A stretch of DNA of 64,000 nucleotides from Chitinophagales bacterium (GTDB lineage: Bacteria; Bacteroidota; Bacteroidia; Chitinophagales; UBA2359). This document shows, piece by piece, positions 17,762 to 26,915 of the stretch; position 1 is the stretch's first letter; every line of letters begins with the position of its first letter. The notes beneath the pieces are model-generated. The model ran no database searches. It saw nothing but the letters and a program-made list of their open reading frames with translations, and was not told the origin of the DNA. Both the position numbers and the translations under genes were made by a program. Location: NCBI GenBank assembly GCA_041392475.1, contig JAWKLZ010000002.1, positions 2,302,501 to 2,366,500 of the forward strand. Direction: 5' to 3'.

Positions 17762-17814
17762 GTCACAGTGTAAATGTAACATTATTTATCAAAATTATTT
17801 TACATTTCCGTGAC
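17762..17814. promoter_or_regulatory. Imperfect palindrome upstream of the transposase-like regulator
   Basis: The arms GTCACAGTGTAAATGT and ACATTTCCGTGAC flank an AT-rich centre, 37 bp upstream of the start codon at 17725. Position and symmetry fit an operator for the divergent helix-turn-helix protein, or a relic of a transposon end. This is suggestive only. Confidence 0.35.
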
Positions 17815-18107
17815 AATTATTTAAATTTGCCAAATCAAACCAATAAAGATTTGTCTGTACAATAATTAGCAAATATACTTTTTCATCATTTTTTATGATT
17901 TGCTAATCATATACTGCAATAAGTCGTATTGTCATTTGAAAGTAAAATAATCAATAACTATGCCAAATATCAAATAAAAAATAGAACTGTTTTACTTATA
18001 AAAATAATAAAGATTTTGGGTTGTTTGTCAAGCAATAAGAAAGTAGGAAGAGTGTGACATATAGGCAAGTTCTTGACGAATAACCAATTTAGGCGTGATT
18101 ATAGCAT

Positions 18108-18175
18108 GAGTGAAGTGTATTCAAATTTATCCACAGAGCAAGCCCACCCATATACGAATACGAAGTCCACGCAAC
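18108..18175 (-). repeat. Fourth GGGCTTGC hairpin unit (inverted orientation)
   Basis: The arms GTATTC (18117-18122) and GAATAC (18156-18161), with weaker outer pairing of GTG/CAC, enclose GCAAGCCC at 18138-18145. This is the exact complement of the octamer in the three units at 24979-25330. It lies 155 bp upstream of the giant surface protein start, in the opposite orientation to the other three. The stem is weaker than in those units. Confidence 0.45.
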
Positions 18176-18329
18176 ATTAGTTTCATTCAATTATCATTGA
18201 GATCATTATATAGACTTTCTACATCAATAGTGTTGATTTGTCTGTCTATGTAGTATTTCTGTTCTTTCCGCTTATTTCAAATTCAAAACAAAGAAGTATG
18301 TAATATTATCTAAAAAGCAAGCCAGAACC

Positions 18330-21300
18330 ATGAAATCAAGCTTTACCAACTATATACCCGTATTCGTATGTTTTTTATTGTTCTTTTTCTTATGTGATAG
18401 TACAAATCTATTGGGCGCAACCATTGGCGACTGGATTTGGGCAGATGCCAACAACGACGGTTTATTAGAAGCTGGAGAAGGAGGTATTGGGGATATTGGA
18501 GTTGAACTGTTTGACAATGCAGGCAACCTTATTTCTACCACCCAAAGTAACCACGATGGATATTATTCTTTCAAAAACTTAGCCGCAGGTACTTACACTG
18601 TTGCAGTGATAGAAAGTATGCTCGTTGCACCATTGACGACTCCCAATAGTTATACCGTTACACTTACAGAAAACGAACAATTTTTGACGGCAGATTTTGG
18701 GATGTTAACAACCTTCTCTACTAGTAATAAGCCCCCCGTAATTATTACGAAAAATGCCTGCACAGCCCCTCAGACCCCTGTGACTATATGTCTCGAAATA
18801 TTTGAACCAGAAGGAGACGAAACGACCATTACAGAAGGTTCTACCCAAACAGGCGCAACATTTACCATACTTAATAAAGATTGTTTCAGGTATAACCCTT
18901 TGCCAGGATACCAAGGCATTGACACGATTTCGGTGACAGTATGTGATGATGCAAACCCTCCTCGCTGTGTTGTAGGAAAGATTGCTATAAGCGTACCTTG
19001 TCCTGGAGGGCCTTTGGCAGTAGATGATGAAGTCACAACAACACAATCAATGCCTGTTATTATTGAAGTGCTGGCGAATGACAATGGACAAGCACCTTTA
19101 GAAGTCGTCAATGTAGAAGATCCTCCTAACGGCATTATTACTTTGGTAAACAACATAGTGATTTATGTGCCTGATGCAGGATTTATTGGAATAGACAGTT
19201 TTACCTACACCATTACAGACATCAGCAATCAAATTTCTTCTGCAACGGTGTATGTTACAGTTGGGGAAACACCTATTGAGTGTGAATTGGAAATGATGGA
19301 ATGTGTAGAAGCAAATACTCCTATGGTGTTATGCCCAGAATATTGTGAAGTAGAAGGTAGTTCTTTGAATGTAATAGAAATAGTTAGCGAAATTGGCGGA
19401 GAACTGGTAGGCTCACCTACCGAAATTGGGTGTTATAAATACATTCCACCTTCAGGTTTTCTGGGAAATGATGTCGTAACAATCCTTGCTTGCAATGATG
19501 AAGGAAATTGTGCTCAAACAACCATTAATATCACAATAGCTACTTCCTGCAGTGACGCAGGAAACAACATTGTAGCACAAGACGACTTTGCTCTCGCTAT
19601 AAAAAATACTTTTATTGTAATCAATGTGCTTGGCAATGATTTTGATCCACAAGGAGATAATTTTAGTTTGCAAAGCTTTGGACAAGGTATAAACGGAGCT
19701 GTAAACCAAGTAGATAACTTCCTGCAATATACTCCTGCCCCTAATTTTGTGGGACTGGATTCCTTTATCTACACTATCTGCGATGTAAACGGCAATTGCG
19801 ATAATGCAACCGTCACCATTGAAGTGATTGGTGATGGCATACAAGATTGTACCTCTTCCGCAAGCGTATGCGATAATACAACGACCGCTACTGAAGTTTG
19901 TGTTGAATTTTGCAATGTAAGTGATGCCATGATTACTGGATTGAGCAGTGTTTTTGAAGCTACATTAAATATCAACAGTACAAGTTGTTTCGGTTATATC
20001 CCTCCAAGTGGATTTACAGGAGTGGACGAAGTAGAGGTTTTTGGCTGCAATGCCTTGGGCGAGTGCGATACGATATTAGTAACCATTGAAGTAAAATGCC
20101 CTGCTCCCAATGCCAATGACGATGCAGGTGCCGCAATGGTCGGACAGCCATTGAATTTGAATGTTTTAGAAAACGATGCACAAACGTGTGACTATACCCT
20201 ATCTGCTACATTAATAGGGGATGCTCAAATGGGTTCTGTTTCGCTTCAAAGCAACGGCGATTTGAGCTATACCCCCAATGAAGGCGCATCGGGACAAGAA
20301 ATACTGACTTACTTAGCCTGCAATGATTGTTCGCAGTCACTTTGTGATACTGCAATTGTGACGATTACAATTGGAGGAATGGGGAATAATCAGCCACCTA
20401 TTGCAGTAGATGATAACATTGTAACACAATTGAATCAATTGATTGGAATTGGTGTGCTTGGAAATGATAGCGACCCAGATGGCGACAATTTGACCATTAC
20501 TGCCATCAGCAGCAATCCTTCAAACGGAACCGCAGTGATTGTGGGATTTAACAATAGTTCCATCAATTATACACCGAACTTCAATTTTGTTGGAGTAGAT
20601 AGTTTTGAATATGTGATTTGCGACCCTTTGGGTTTATGTGATACTGCCTTGGTAAAAGTGACAGTGATTAATGTAGGTGGAAATTTGCCTCCTACTGCAA
20701 TTGATGACAACGCTACTACACCATCCAATGCGCCAATCACTATTGAAGTATTGGCAAACGATAGCGATCCTGAAGGGGGAGATTTGACCATTAGTACAAT
20801 TAGTGTCATTCCTTCAAATGGAACGGTAACGATTGACGGAGATGTGGTGAATTACAGTCCAAATACTGGATTCACAGGGACAGATAGTTTTGAATATGTG
20901 GTGTGTGACACAGAAGGAGCTTGTGATACAGCATTGGTGACAGTTACTGTGACGGGTGTAAGCGAAAACCAGCCTCCTATTGCAGTGGATGACAATGCAA
21001 CAGCGGCAGTGAATACACCTATCGGAATTCCTATTTTGGCAAACGATAGCGACCCTAATGGTGATCCGTTGACCATCACTACGATTAGTGCGAACCCTTC
21101 CAATGGAACGGTGACAATTGACAATGGTACAGTCGTTTATATACCCAATACAGACTTTATAGGAATAGATAACTTTGAATATACGGTTTGTGATCCATTG
21201 GGTTTGTGCGATGTAGCAGTGGTGACAGTGACGGTGATAGATGCGGGTGACAATCAACCACCTATTGCAGTGGATGATGCCATTGTGACCCAAATCAATC

Positions 21301-23852
21301 AATTGATTGGCATTGGAGTACTCGGAAATGATAGCGACCCGGATGGCGATAATTTGACCATCACTTCCATCAGTAGCAATCCTTCAAATGGAACAGTACA
21401 AATTGTTGGATTTAACAGTAGTTCAATCAATTATACACCAAATAATAATTTTGTTGGAACAGACACTTTTGAGTATGTGGTTTGTGATCCGTTGGGTTTT
21501 TGTGATACAGCTCAAGTAGTGGTGACAGTCATCAACCCAGGCGGAAATCAGCCCCCAATCGCAATAGATGACAATGCTACCACAGGTGTTAATTCGCCTG
21601 TAAGCATTGATGTTGTGGCAAATGATGTGGATCCGGATGGCGACGATTTGACCCTCTCGACTATCAGCAGCAATCCTTCCAATGGAACAGTGACCATTAA
21701 CAATGGAACAGTTGTTTATACACCCAATACAGACTTTATCGGAACAGATAGTTTTGAATATACGGTGTGTGATCCATTTGGTTTGTGTGATGTAGGTTTG
21801 GTGGTAGTTGTAGTAAATGCAGATGGCAATCAAGCTCCTATTGCAGTAGATGACAATGTAATTACGCAAATAAATGAGTTGATTGGAATTGGAGTTTTGA
21901 CAAACGATAGCGATCCTGATGGAGATAATATAATCGTTACTGCGATTAGCAGTAATCCTTCAAACGGAACAGTGACCATCGTTGGCAATAGCTCGGTGAA
22001 TTATACGCCAAACAATGGTTTTGTTGGGATGGATAGTTTTGAATATGTGATTTGTGATCCAGCAAGTTTGTGCGATACGGCTTTGGTAATTGTGACCGTG
22101 CTGGGTTCAGATGAAAATCAACCGCCCATTGCAGTGGATGATGCAGAAAATATTGAAGCAAATACGGGTTTGGCGATTGATGTATTGGACAATGATAGCG
22201 ACCCCAATGGTGATGAAATTGTTTTGACGACTATATCAGTATTGCCTCAAAATGGTACAGCAAATTTCAATATTGACAGTTCAGCAATAGTTTATACCCC
22301 CAATACTGATTTCATTGGAGTAGATAGTTTTGAATATGTGATTTGTGATTCTTTTGGATTGTGTGATACGGCTTTGGTAGTAGTGACGATTACAGAAGCA
22401 GATGACAACCAAGCACCTATTGCAGTAGATGACAATGCGACTACAACGCCCAATACACCGATTGATATTCCGATATTGGACAATGATAGTGATCCTGATG
22501 GCGACGAATTGGCCATCATCACTTTCAGTTTGCAGCCTTCAAATGGTTTTGTAAGCATTAATTCGGAAGGTACGGGCATTGTTTATACGCCCAACGAAGA
22601 TTTTGAAGGAGTGGATACCTTAGAATATGTGATTTGTGATCCTGATGGTTTATGCGATACAGCTTTGGTTATCATTACCATTGTAGAACCGCCTTTCCCA
22701 ATTATTGCAGATACAACGGATGAAGATACACCTTTGAGCATCTGTGTGGAAGAGTTCTTTGATATCAATTTCCCGATAGACAGCATGACCGTTTTTGTTT
22801 TACCTATAAATGGAACGGTTTTGATAAACAATCCTTTGACGCTAAGTGATTCCTGTTTTATCTATACGCCTACCGAAAACTTCAATGGCAACGATGAATT
22901 ATTGTTGGGCATCTGCAATGAAGCGGAGGGAATTTGTGATACAATTACGGTGAACATCACGGTTTTACCTGTGAATGATGCGCCAACTGCAACGGATGAT
23001 TTGACAAATACAGACGTAAATACGCCGATTGTCATTCCAGTGTTGGGCAACGATTTTGATATAGATGGCGATTCTTTGGCGGTAATCACCATTGAAGTAA
23101 ATCCTTCAAATGGAGAGGCGACTATTGACCCTGAGGGTACAGTGACCTACACACCTGATACAGATTTTGTAGGCATAGATACCTTTGTTTATGTGATTAC
23201 TGACCCTGATGGACTGACCGACACGGCGTTGGTTATCATTGGAATAGGGCAGGAGATAGGTGTTATTGCAGTGGATGATGTGGACACCACCGAAATGGAT
23301 ACAGCGATTGAGATTCTTGTGTTGGACAATGATTTGTTTGGCGATTTTCCAATAGATTCAACTGTGATATCGATTACTTCGAATCCTTCAAATGGGATAG
23401 TTCTCGTGAATGGTAATGGCATTAAAGATACTTCGGTGACTTATACGCCACTGCCTGATTTTGCAGGAACTGACACTTTTGAATATGTGGTTTGTGTAGC
23501 AGAATTGTGCGATACAGCTACGGTCGTAGTCGTAGTGACAGAAGTAGATTTAAGTTGTGAATTGTTTATTCCCAATGCTTTTTCTCCAAATCAAGATGGA
23601 TTCAATGATCTTCTCATTATTCCAAATCTTGGGGTTTGTTTCCCTGAAAATGAGTTGGTCATCTTCAATAGATGGGGTGATGAAGTTTTTAGACGACAAA
23701 ATTACAGCGATGATGAAGGATTTTGGGACGGTACTTGGCAAAAGAATGGCGAGGATGTACCTGATGGCACGTATTTCTATATTTTGACAGGACAGGATGA
23801 AGAAGGTGTAGCAGTAGAACCGAGGTCTGGATTTATTGAGGTATGTCGGTAG
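18330..23852 (+). CDS. Giant multi-Ig-domain surface protein, T9SS type B cargo
   Basis: This is a 1840-residue surface protein. A leader (VFVCFLLFFFLCDSTNLLGA) precedes an SdrD-B-like module (TIGDWIWADANNDGLLEAGE, YYSFKNLAAGTYTVAV). Then follow three Cys-containing Ig-like units and about 13 Big_9/cadherin-like units built on AVDDN, PIxIxVLANDSDPDGD, NPSNGTV and DSFEYVVCDPLGLCDTALV. The Asp-rich DSDPDGD loops suggest calcium binding, and each repeat keeps one or two Cys in CDPLGLCD. The C terminus (FIPNAFSPNQDGFNDLL, VIFNRWGDEVFRRQNY, DGTYFYILTG) is the gliding-motility-associated type B sorting domain. A PorP/SprF gene follows, the usual partner. I infer an adhesin or structural surface fibre. 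Repeats show higher-order duplication. Confidence 0.93.
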   Translation: MKSSFTNYIPVFVCFLLFFFLCDSTNLLGATIGDWIWADANNDGLLEAGEGGIGDIGVELFDNAGNLISTTQSNHDGYYSFKNLAAGTYTVAVIESMLVAPLTTPNSYTVTLTENEQFLTADFGMLTTFSTSNKPPVIITKNACTAPQTPVTICLEIFEPEGDETTITEGSTQTGATFTILNKDCFRYNPLPGYQGIDTISVTVCDDANPPRCVVGKIAISVPCPGGPLAVDDEVTTTQSMPVIIEVLANDNGQAPLEVVNVEDPPNGIITLVNNIVIYVPDAGFIGIDSFTYTITDISNQISSATVYVTVGETPIECELEMMECVEANTPMVLCPEYCEVEGSSLNVIEIVSEIGGELVGSPTEIGCYKYIPPSGFLGNDVVTILACNDEGNCAQTTINITIATSCSDAGNNIVAQDDFALAIKNTFIVINVLGNDFDPQGDNFSLQSFGQGINGAVNQVDNFLQYTPAPNFVGLDSFIYTICDVNGNCDNATVTIEVIGDGIQDCTSSASVCDNTTTATEVCVEFCNVSDAMITGLSSVFEATLNINSTSCFGYIPPSGFTGVDEVEVFGCNALGECDTILVTIEVKCPAPNANDDAGAAMVGQPLNLNVLENDAQTCDYTLSATLIGDAQMGSVSLQSNGDLSYTPNEGASGQEILTYLACNDCSQSLCDTAIVTITIGGMGNNQPPIAVDDNIVTQLNQLIGIGVLGNDSDPDGDNLTITAISSNPSNGTAVIVGFNNSSINYTPNFNFVGVDSFEYVICDPLGLCDTALVKVTVINVGGNLPPTAIDDNATTPSNAPITIEVLANDSDPEGGDLTISTISVIPSNGTVTIDGDVVNYSPNTGFTGTDSFEYVVCDTEGACDTALVTVTVTGVSENQPPIAVDDNATAAVNTPIGIPILANDSDPNGDPLTITTISANPSNGTVTIDNGTVVYIPNTDFIGIDNFEYTVCDPLGLCDVAVVTVTVIDAGDNQPPIAVDDAIVTQINQLIGIGVLGNDSDPDGDNLTITSISSNPSNGTVQIVGFNSSSINYTPNNNFVGTDTFEYVVCDPLGFCDTAQVVVTVINPGGNQPPIAIDDNATTGVNSPVSIDVVANDVDPDGDDLTLSTISSNPSNGTVTINNGTVVYTPNTDFIGTDSFEYTVCDPFGLCDVGLVVVVVNADGNQAPIAVDDNVITQINELIGIGVLTNDSDPDGDNIIVTAISSNPSNGTVTIVGNSSVNYTPNNGFVGMDSFEYVICDPASLCDTALVIVTVLGSDENQPPIAVDDAENIEANTGLAIDVLDNDSDPNGDEIVLTTISVLPQNGTANFNIDSSAIVYTPNTDFIGVDSFEYVICDSFGLCDTALVVVTITEADDNQAPIAVDDNATTTPNTPIDIPILDNDSDPDGDELAIITFSLQPSNGFVSINSEGTGIVYTPNEDFEGVDTLEYVICDPDGLCDTALVIITIVEPPFPIIADTTDEDTPLSICVEEFFDINFPIDSMTVFVLPINGTVLINNPLTLSDSCFIYTPTENFNGNDELLLGICNEAEGICDTITVNITVLPVNDAPTATDDLTNTDVNTPIVIPVLGNDFDIDGDSLAVITIEVNPSNGEATIDPEGTVTYTPDTDFVGIDTFVYVITDPDGLTDTALVIIGIGQEIGVIAVDDVDTTEMDTAIEILVLDNDLFGDFPIDSTVISITSNPSNGIVLVNGNGIKDTSVTYTPLPDFAGTDTFEYVVCVAELCDTATVVVVVTEVDLSCELFIPNAFSPNQDGFNDLLIIPNLGVCFPENELVIFNRWGDEVFRRQNYSDDEGFWDGTWQKNGEDVPDGTYFYILTGQDEEGVAVEPRSGFIEVCR

Positions 23853-23925
23853 AAGACGTAAGATAAAATACGCCCATTCAAAGCTAATGTAAATGAAATG
23901 ACCACTAATTAGACAACCTAAAAAC

Positions 23926-24894
23926 ATGAAGAATCAATTTTACAAATTTTATATACCCTTAGTTCTGTTTTTGTTCTTTGTTTTGGCGGGAGAAAACATG
24001 ATGGCACAACAAGATGCTCGATATAGCCAATATATGTTCAACAGTCTGTTAATCAATCCTGCGTATGCGGGTAGTACAGGAAAGGCAAATGTATCGGCTT
24101 TTTACCGCACACAATGGGTAGGACTAGACGGTGCACCAACTTCTATTACACTAAGCGGCAATGGTGCATTGGGTGATGGCGACCAAATTGGAGTAGGTGG
24201 TTTTTTGGAATACGATAAAGTCGGTTTGCACAATACTTGGCGGGTGTTCGGAACCTATGCGTATCACCTCAAAATAGGAAGCGGAAAACTCGGTATAGGA
24301 TTGCAGGCAGGTGGTACATTGTTCAGTGCAGATTTGAGTCAAGCAAATCCAACGGAAGTTCCCGGCTCGGATGATCCTGTTTTTCAAAATGATTTGAGTC
24401 GGTTTTTACCCAACTTTGGAGTGGGTTTGTACTATCATACCCCAGCATTTTATGCGGGAGTTTCTGTGCCGCAATTGGTAACGAATCGCCTCAAAAGCGG
24501 AGAATCGAGCATTAGTTTGGTGGGCAAACAATACCGACACTACTTTTTTACGGCAGGTGTGGTGATTGAAGCAAGCGAAAGTTTCAAAATCATTCCTTCT
24601 ACTTTGATAAAAGCTGTTCCTATTCAAGCTCCTACACAGATGGACTTCAATGTGAACTTGATGTTTAGGGATGCTTTTTGGGTGGGAAGTTCGGTGCGAT
24701 TTAGCGAAGAATTTGATGCCGAATCACTGGACTTTTTATTGGGGTTTCAACTGAAAAATGGTTTGCGAATTGGGTATTCGTATGATTTGACCTTGTCCGA
24801 TTTGGCAGACTTCAACAATGGTTCGCACGAAGTAGGTGTGGGTTTTGATTTCGGTTCGGATGATAGAAGGTATGTTACACCAAGATTTTTCTAA
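23926..24894 (+). CDS. PorP/SprF family T9SS outer-membrane protein
   Basis: This is a 322-residue outer-membrane barrel of the PorP/SprF family. It has a signal peptide (FYIPLVLFLFFVLAGENMMA) and then the hallmark start QQDARYSQYMFNSLLINPAY AGS-type block, NVSAFYRTQWVGLDGAPTS, and C-terminal strands ending in RRYVTPRFF. PorP-type proteins help attach type B sorting-domain cargo to the cell surface, and they commonly sit directly downstream of a giant CHU_C-type protein, as here (73 bp). I infer it is the dedicated exit or anchor for the 1840-residue protein. Confidence 0.9.
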   Translation: MKNQFYKFYIPLVLFLFFVLAGENMMAQQDARYSQYMFNSLLINPAYAGSTGKANVSAFYRTQWVGLDGAPTSITLSGNGALGDGDQIGVGGFLEYDKVGLHNTWRVFGTYAYHLKIGSGKLGIGLQAGGTLFSADLSQANPTEVPGSDDPVFQNDLSRFLPNFGVGLYYHTPAFYAGVSVPQLVTNRLKSGESSISLVGKQYRHYFFTAGVVIEASESFKIIPSTLIKAVPIQAPTQMDFNVNLMFRDAFWVGSSVRFSEEFDAESLDFLLGFQLKNGLRIGYSYDLTLSDLADFNNGSHEVGVGFDFGSDDRRYVTPRFF

Positions 24895-24978
24895 AAATCT
24901 AACAATCAATAAAATAAATAGCGTCATTTGAAAAGCAATTGTACTAAAACCAAGAAGAATTAAGAAAAATAAGAATTA

Positions 24979-25058
24979 GCACAGTTGTATAGTGTCTTAC
25001 AAGGTCATGACGAAGAATGGGCTTGCTTTAGATTGACAGTAAGATACTTGCGCTGTGC
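24979..25058 (+). repeat. GGGCTTGC hairpin unit 1
   Basis: The outer stem GCACAG/CTGTGC (24979-24984 with 25053-25058) and inner stem AGTGTCTTAC/GTAAGATACT (24991-25000 with 25039-25048, one G-T pair) enclose a 38-base apical region containing GGGCTTGC at 25019-25026, followed by TTTAGATTGACAG. This could be a structured RNA or a single-strand DNA hairpin. Confidence 0.6.
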
Positions 25059-25092
25059 GCTTAGTTGTAATTGTTTTTCATAATAGTTCTTT

Positions 25093-25200
25093 TAGTAGAG
25101 AGCTGGCACAGGGCGTTAAGCTTCGTATTGAACGGTGCGACTGTATGGGCTTGCAGTTATCATTGTTTCGTATGCGAGGTGCTCTGTGCCGTTTCTACTA
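25093..25200 (+). repeat. GGGCTTGC hairpin unit 2
   Basis: The outer stem is TAGTAGA/TCTACTA, the second stem GGCACAGGGC/GCTCTGTGCC (25105-25114 with 25181-25190, one G-T pair), and a small apical stem ACTG/CAGT (25140-25143 with 25154-25157) presents GGGCTTGC at 25147-25154. GCACAG/CTGTGC is shared with unit 1. This is the best-defined of the units. Confidence 0.65.
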
Positions 25201-25234
25201 ATTTTCTTTACATTTTTAGTTCTTTAGTTTAGTG

Positions 25235-25330
25235 GAAAGAAAGCATAGAGTAGGGGGTTTTTTAGACATCTTTTGTAAGGGCTTGCGATAGATGGCAGTT
25301 TTTTAACCCTCACTCTATGTATTTCTTTTC
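25235..25330 (+). repeat. GGGCTTGC hairpin unit 3
   Basis: The stem CATAGAGT/ACTCTATG (25244-25251 with 25312-25319) continues through GGGGTT/AACCCT and GACATC/GATGGC (one mismatch) to an apex with GGGCTTGC at 25279-25286. The arm sequences are unlike units 1 and 2, but the octamer, its position and the following ATAGATGGCAG are conserved. Confidence 0.6.
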
Positions 25331-25516
25331 CTTTTTGTGAACAGTTTTGCCGTAAAGCGAAATGATTTTGGCTATAAAATTAATGGAATTTCACATAAAA
25401 AATAATTTTTTAGCAATGGACAAGAATTGACTTTTCGATTTCAGGCTTCTAATTTATTGATTAAAAGCTGTTTATTCCTTTTTGATTCTGCTATTAATTT
25501 TTATTCATTGCGTACT

Positions 25517-26584
25517 TTATTCCTTCGTTTTCGTCAATTCTCCTTTCTCATACCATTCTGTTTTAGCCACTTTTTCCTCTTTATTGTAGTAAACCCATTT
25601 TCCATCTTTCTCTCCATTGTCATAAGTTCCTTCTTTTTCCAATTTTCCATCGGGGTAATAAGATTGGTAGCTACCATTCAGCTTGCTATTCTTATAATTT
25701 GAAGCTGTTTTTACCTTGCCATTATTGTGGTAAGTATTTGATTTCCCTTCCAATGCTCCATTGTTGTATTCAAAATCACTCAATATATTCCCTGTTTCAT
25801 AATACCATTTTGAAGCACCATGTTTCACTCCATTTCTGTAATTAGAAACTTCTTGGGTTTTGCCGTTTTTGTGGTATTGGGTAAATTCACCATCCAATTT
25901 TCCTGCCTTATACGATTCTTCAATGAGGGGTCGGTAGGTGTGGTTTTTTCCTTTTCCTACAAGGACATAGGTAATTTTCTGGCCAGAAAGCAAGCCTTTC
26001 TCATAATTTGCCTCCTCTTTGATTCCTCCTTTTTCATCAAAAATATAGTCTGCGCCATTTTTTTCATTATTTTGATAAGCAGTCATTTGCGAAACGCTCC
26101 CATTGGGACTAAATTCTCGCCAAACACCCGTTTTTTGTTTGTTCAACATACTACCCGTTTGCGATAATTGCCCTGCCTTGTCATAAATAGTATAGTGCTG
26201 CAAAGCTGGAATTTGTTCGTCTTGCACAATAACCGTGTCATTCACAAACTGATGGTTCACCTGTTTCTCTCTCATACCCCTTTCATCGAAGTCCACCGAA
26301 ACACCTACCAATACGTCCTTTCGATACTCCGATAAGCTGGCTATTGCGCCATTTTTGTGGTAGCTTTTCCAAAAACTTTCCCTATTTCCATTCACCAAAT
26401 CACCAGATGAGGATTTTACATTATTTTTCAGAATCGTTAGGTGTTTGATTTGTGCATTTGCAGCATCGACAGTCACCAGCGTATCAACTTTTACAGGCTG
26501 TTTTTTGGCTTTGGGTTTGCCTTTTTGTGCAAAAGTTGTGGTAGAAAAAGCAAGACTTAGCAATAGAAAAAGGAGTGTTCTCAT
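25517..26584 (-). CDS. Secreted YwqK-family (MORN-like) repeat protein
   Basis: This 355-residue protein has a signal peptide (RTLLFLLLSLAFSTTTFAQ) followed by about ten 20-25-residue repeats of the form YHKNGKxQExSNYRNGxKHG, typical of the YwqK/MORN_2 family. Examples are SYHKNGAIASLSEYRKDVLV, QYHKNGKTQEVSNYRNGVKH, TYHNNGKVKTASNYKNSKLN and YYPDGKLEKEGTYDNGEKDG. Database labels of such proteins as antitoxins are not well founded; no toxin is adjacent. I infer a periplasmic or surface beta-sheet repeat protein of unknown role. It is monocistronic. Confidence 0.82.
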   Translation of the reverse strand: MRTLLFLLLSLAFSTTTFAQKGKPKAKKQPVKVDTLVTVDAANAQIKHLTILKNNVKSSSGDLVNGNRESFWKSYHKNGAIASLSEYRKDVLVGVSVDFDERGMREKQVNHQFVNDTVIVQDEQIPALQHYTIYDKAGQLSQTGSMLNKQKTGVWREFSPNGSVSQMTAYQNNEKNGADYIFDEKGGIKEEANYEKGLLSGQKITYVLVGKGKNHTYRPLIEESYKAGKLDGEFTQYHKNGKTQEVSNYRNGVKHGASKWYYETGNILSDFEYNNGALEGKSNTYHNNGKVKTASNYKNSKLNGSYQSYYPDGKLEKEGTYDNGEKDGKWVYYNKEEKVAKTEWYEKGELTKTKE

Positions 26585-26706
26585 GGAATTGAATTTCGAT
26601 TGAAGGTATTGGATAAAAAACTACGCAAATTTAAAATTAAATTGGATTGCAGCGAAAAGTAAGCTACAACAATTCTGCAATCCCTTCCTCCACACTCAAC
26701 CAAGCC

Positions 26707-26856
26707 TCATTCGTATCCACTGTAGATATACCATTCTTCCAAATGCATTAGTTCAAAAAATTCAGGCACTTCTTTTTCCAAATCCAAACTTTTGGCTTGT
26801 GTACGTTTATTTTCTGCAATCAATTTTTTATTGGTTTGGTTGGGTTTGGTTTTCAT
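26707..26856 (-). CDS. Small hypothetical protein next to the IS110 end
   Basis: This is a 49-codon frame beginning MKTKPNQTNKKLIAEN and ending LEEWYIYSGYE. It starts 13 bp from the IS110 copy 1 end. The same beginning, MKTK, and the same flank (CTTCTGC) occur next to copy 2 at 41836, so the insertion sites may share a short gene type. No family is recognised. The composition is protein-like, but it may be a fragment. Confidence 0.35.
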   Translation of the reverse strand: MKTKPNQTNKKLIAENKRTQAKSLDLEKEVPEFFELMHLEEWYIYSGYE

Positions 26857-26915
26857 TGCAGAAGCCTAGAACGAACTGTATTAAAAAGCAAGAAAAAATC
26901 GGATTATTTTTGGAT

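Larger units (their letters stand above)
17726..18329. other. Gene-free region upstream of the giant surface protein
   Basis: This is 604 bp of AT-rich DNA. Two structures are visible: an imperfect palindrome at 17762-17814 (GTCAC then AAATGT, answered by ACATTT then GTGAC, 24-bp loop) close to the start of the transposase-like regulator, and an inverted repeat at 18108-18175 carrying GCAAGCCC. No open frame is convincing. Promoters for both divergent neighbours should be here. Confidence 0.5.
24895..25516. other. 622-bp gene-free region holding three structured repeats
   Basis: No coding frame is convincing on either strand. The middle is filled by three palindromic units (next three entries) with apical GGGCTTGC at 25019, 25147 and 25279. 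The distal part (25331-25516) is AT-rich and unstructured by eye. Confidence 0.6.

Noticed and set aside
25093..25200. Integron attC site
   Set aside because: GTTAAGC near 25115 fits one core-site consensus, but no paired core, no integrase and no cassette genes are present; the conserved apex does not fit attC either.
24961..25330. Possible tRNA genes or CRISPR array in the repeat region
   Set aside because: No cloverleaf or CCA-adjacent acceptor stem; the repeats are not exact and the intervals are themselves palindromic, unlike repeat-spacer arrays.
25517..26584. Toxin-antitoxin antitoxin call for the YwqK-like protein
   Set aside because: It has a signal peptide and no adjacent toxin; the repeat family is structural.
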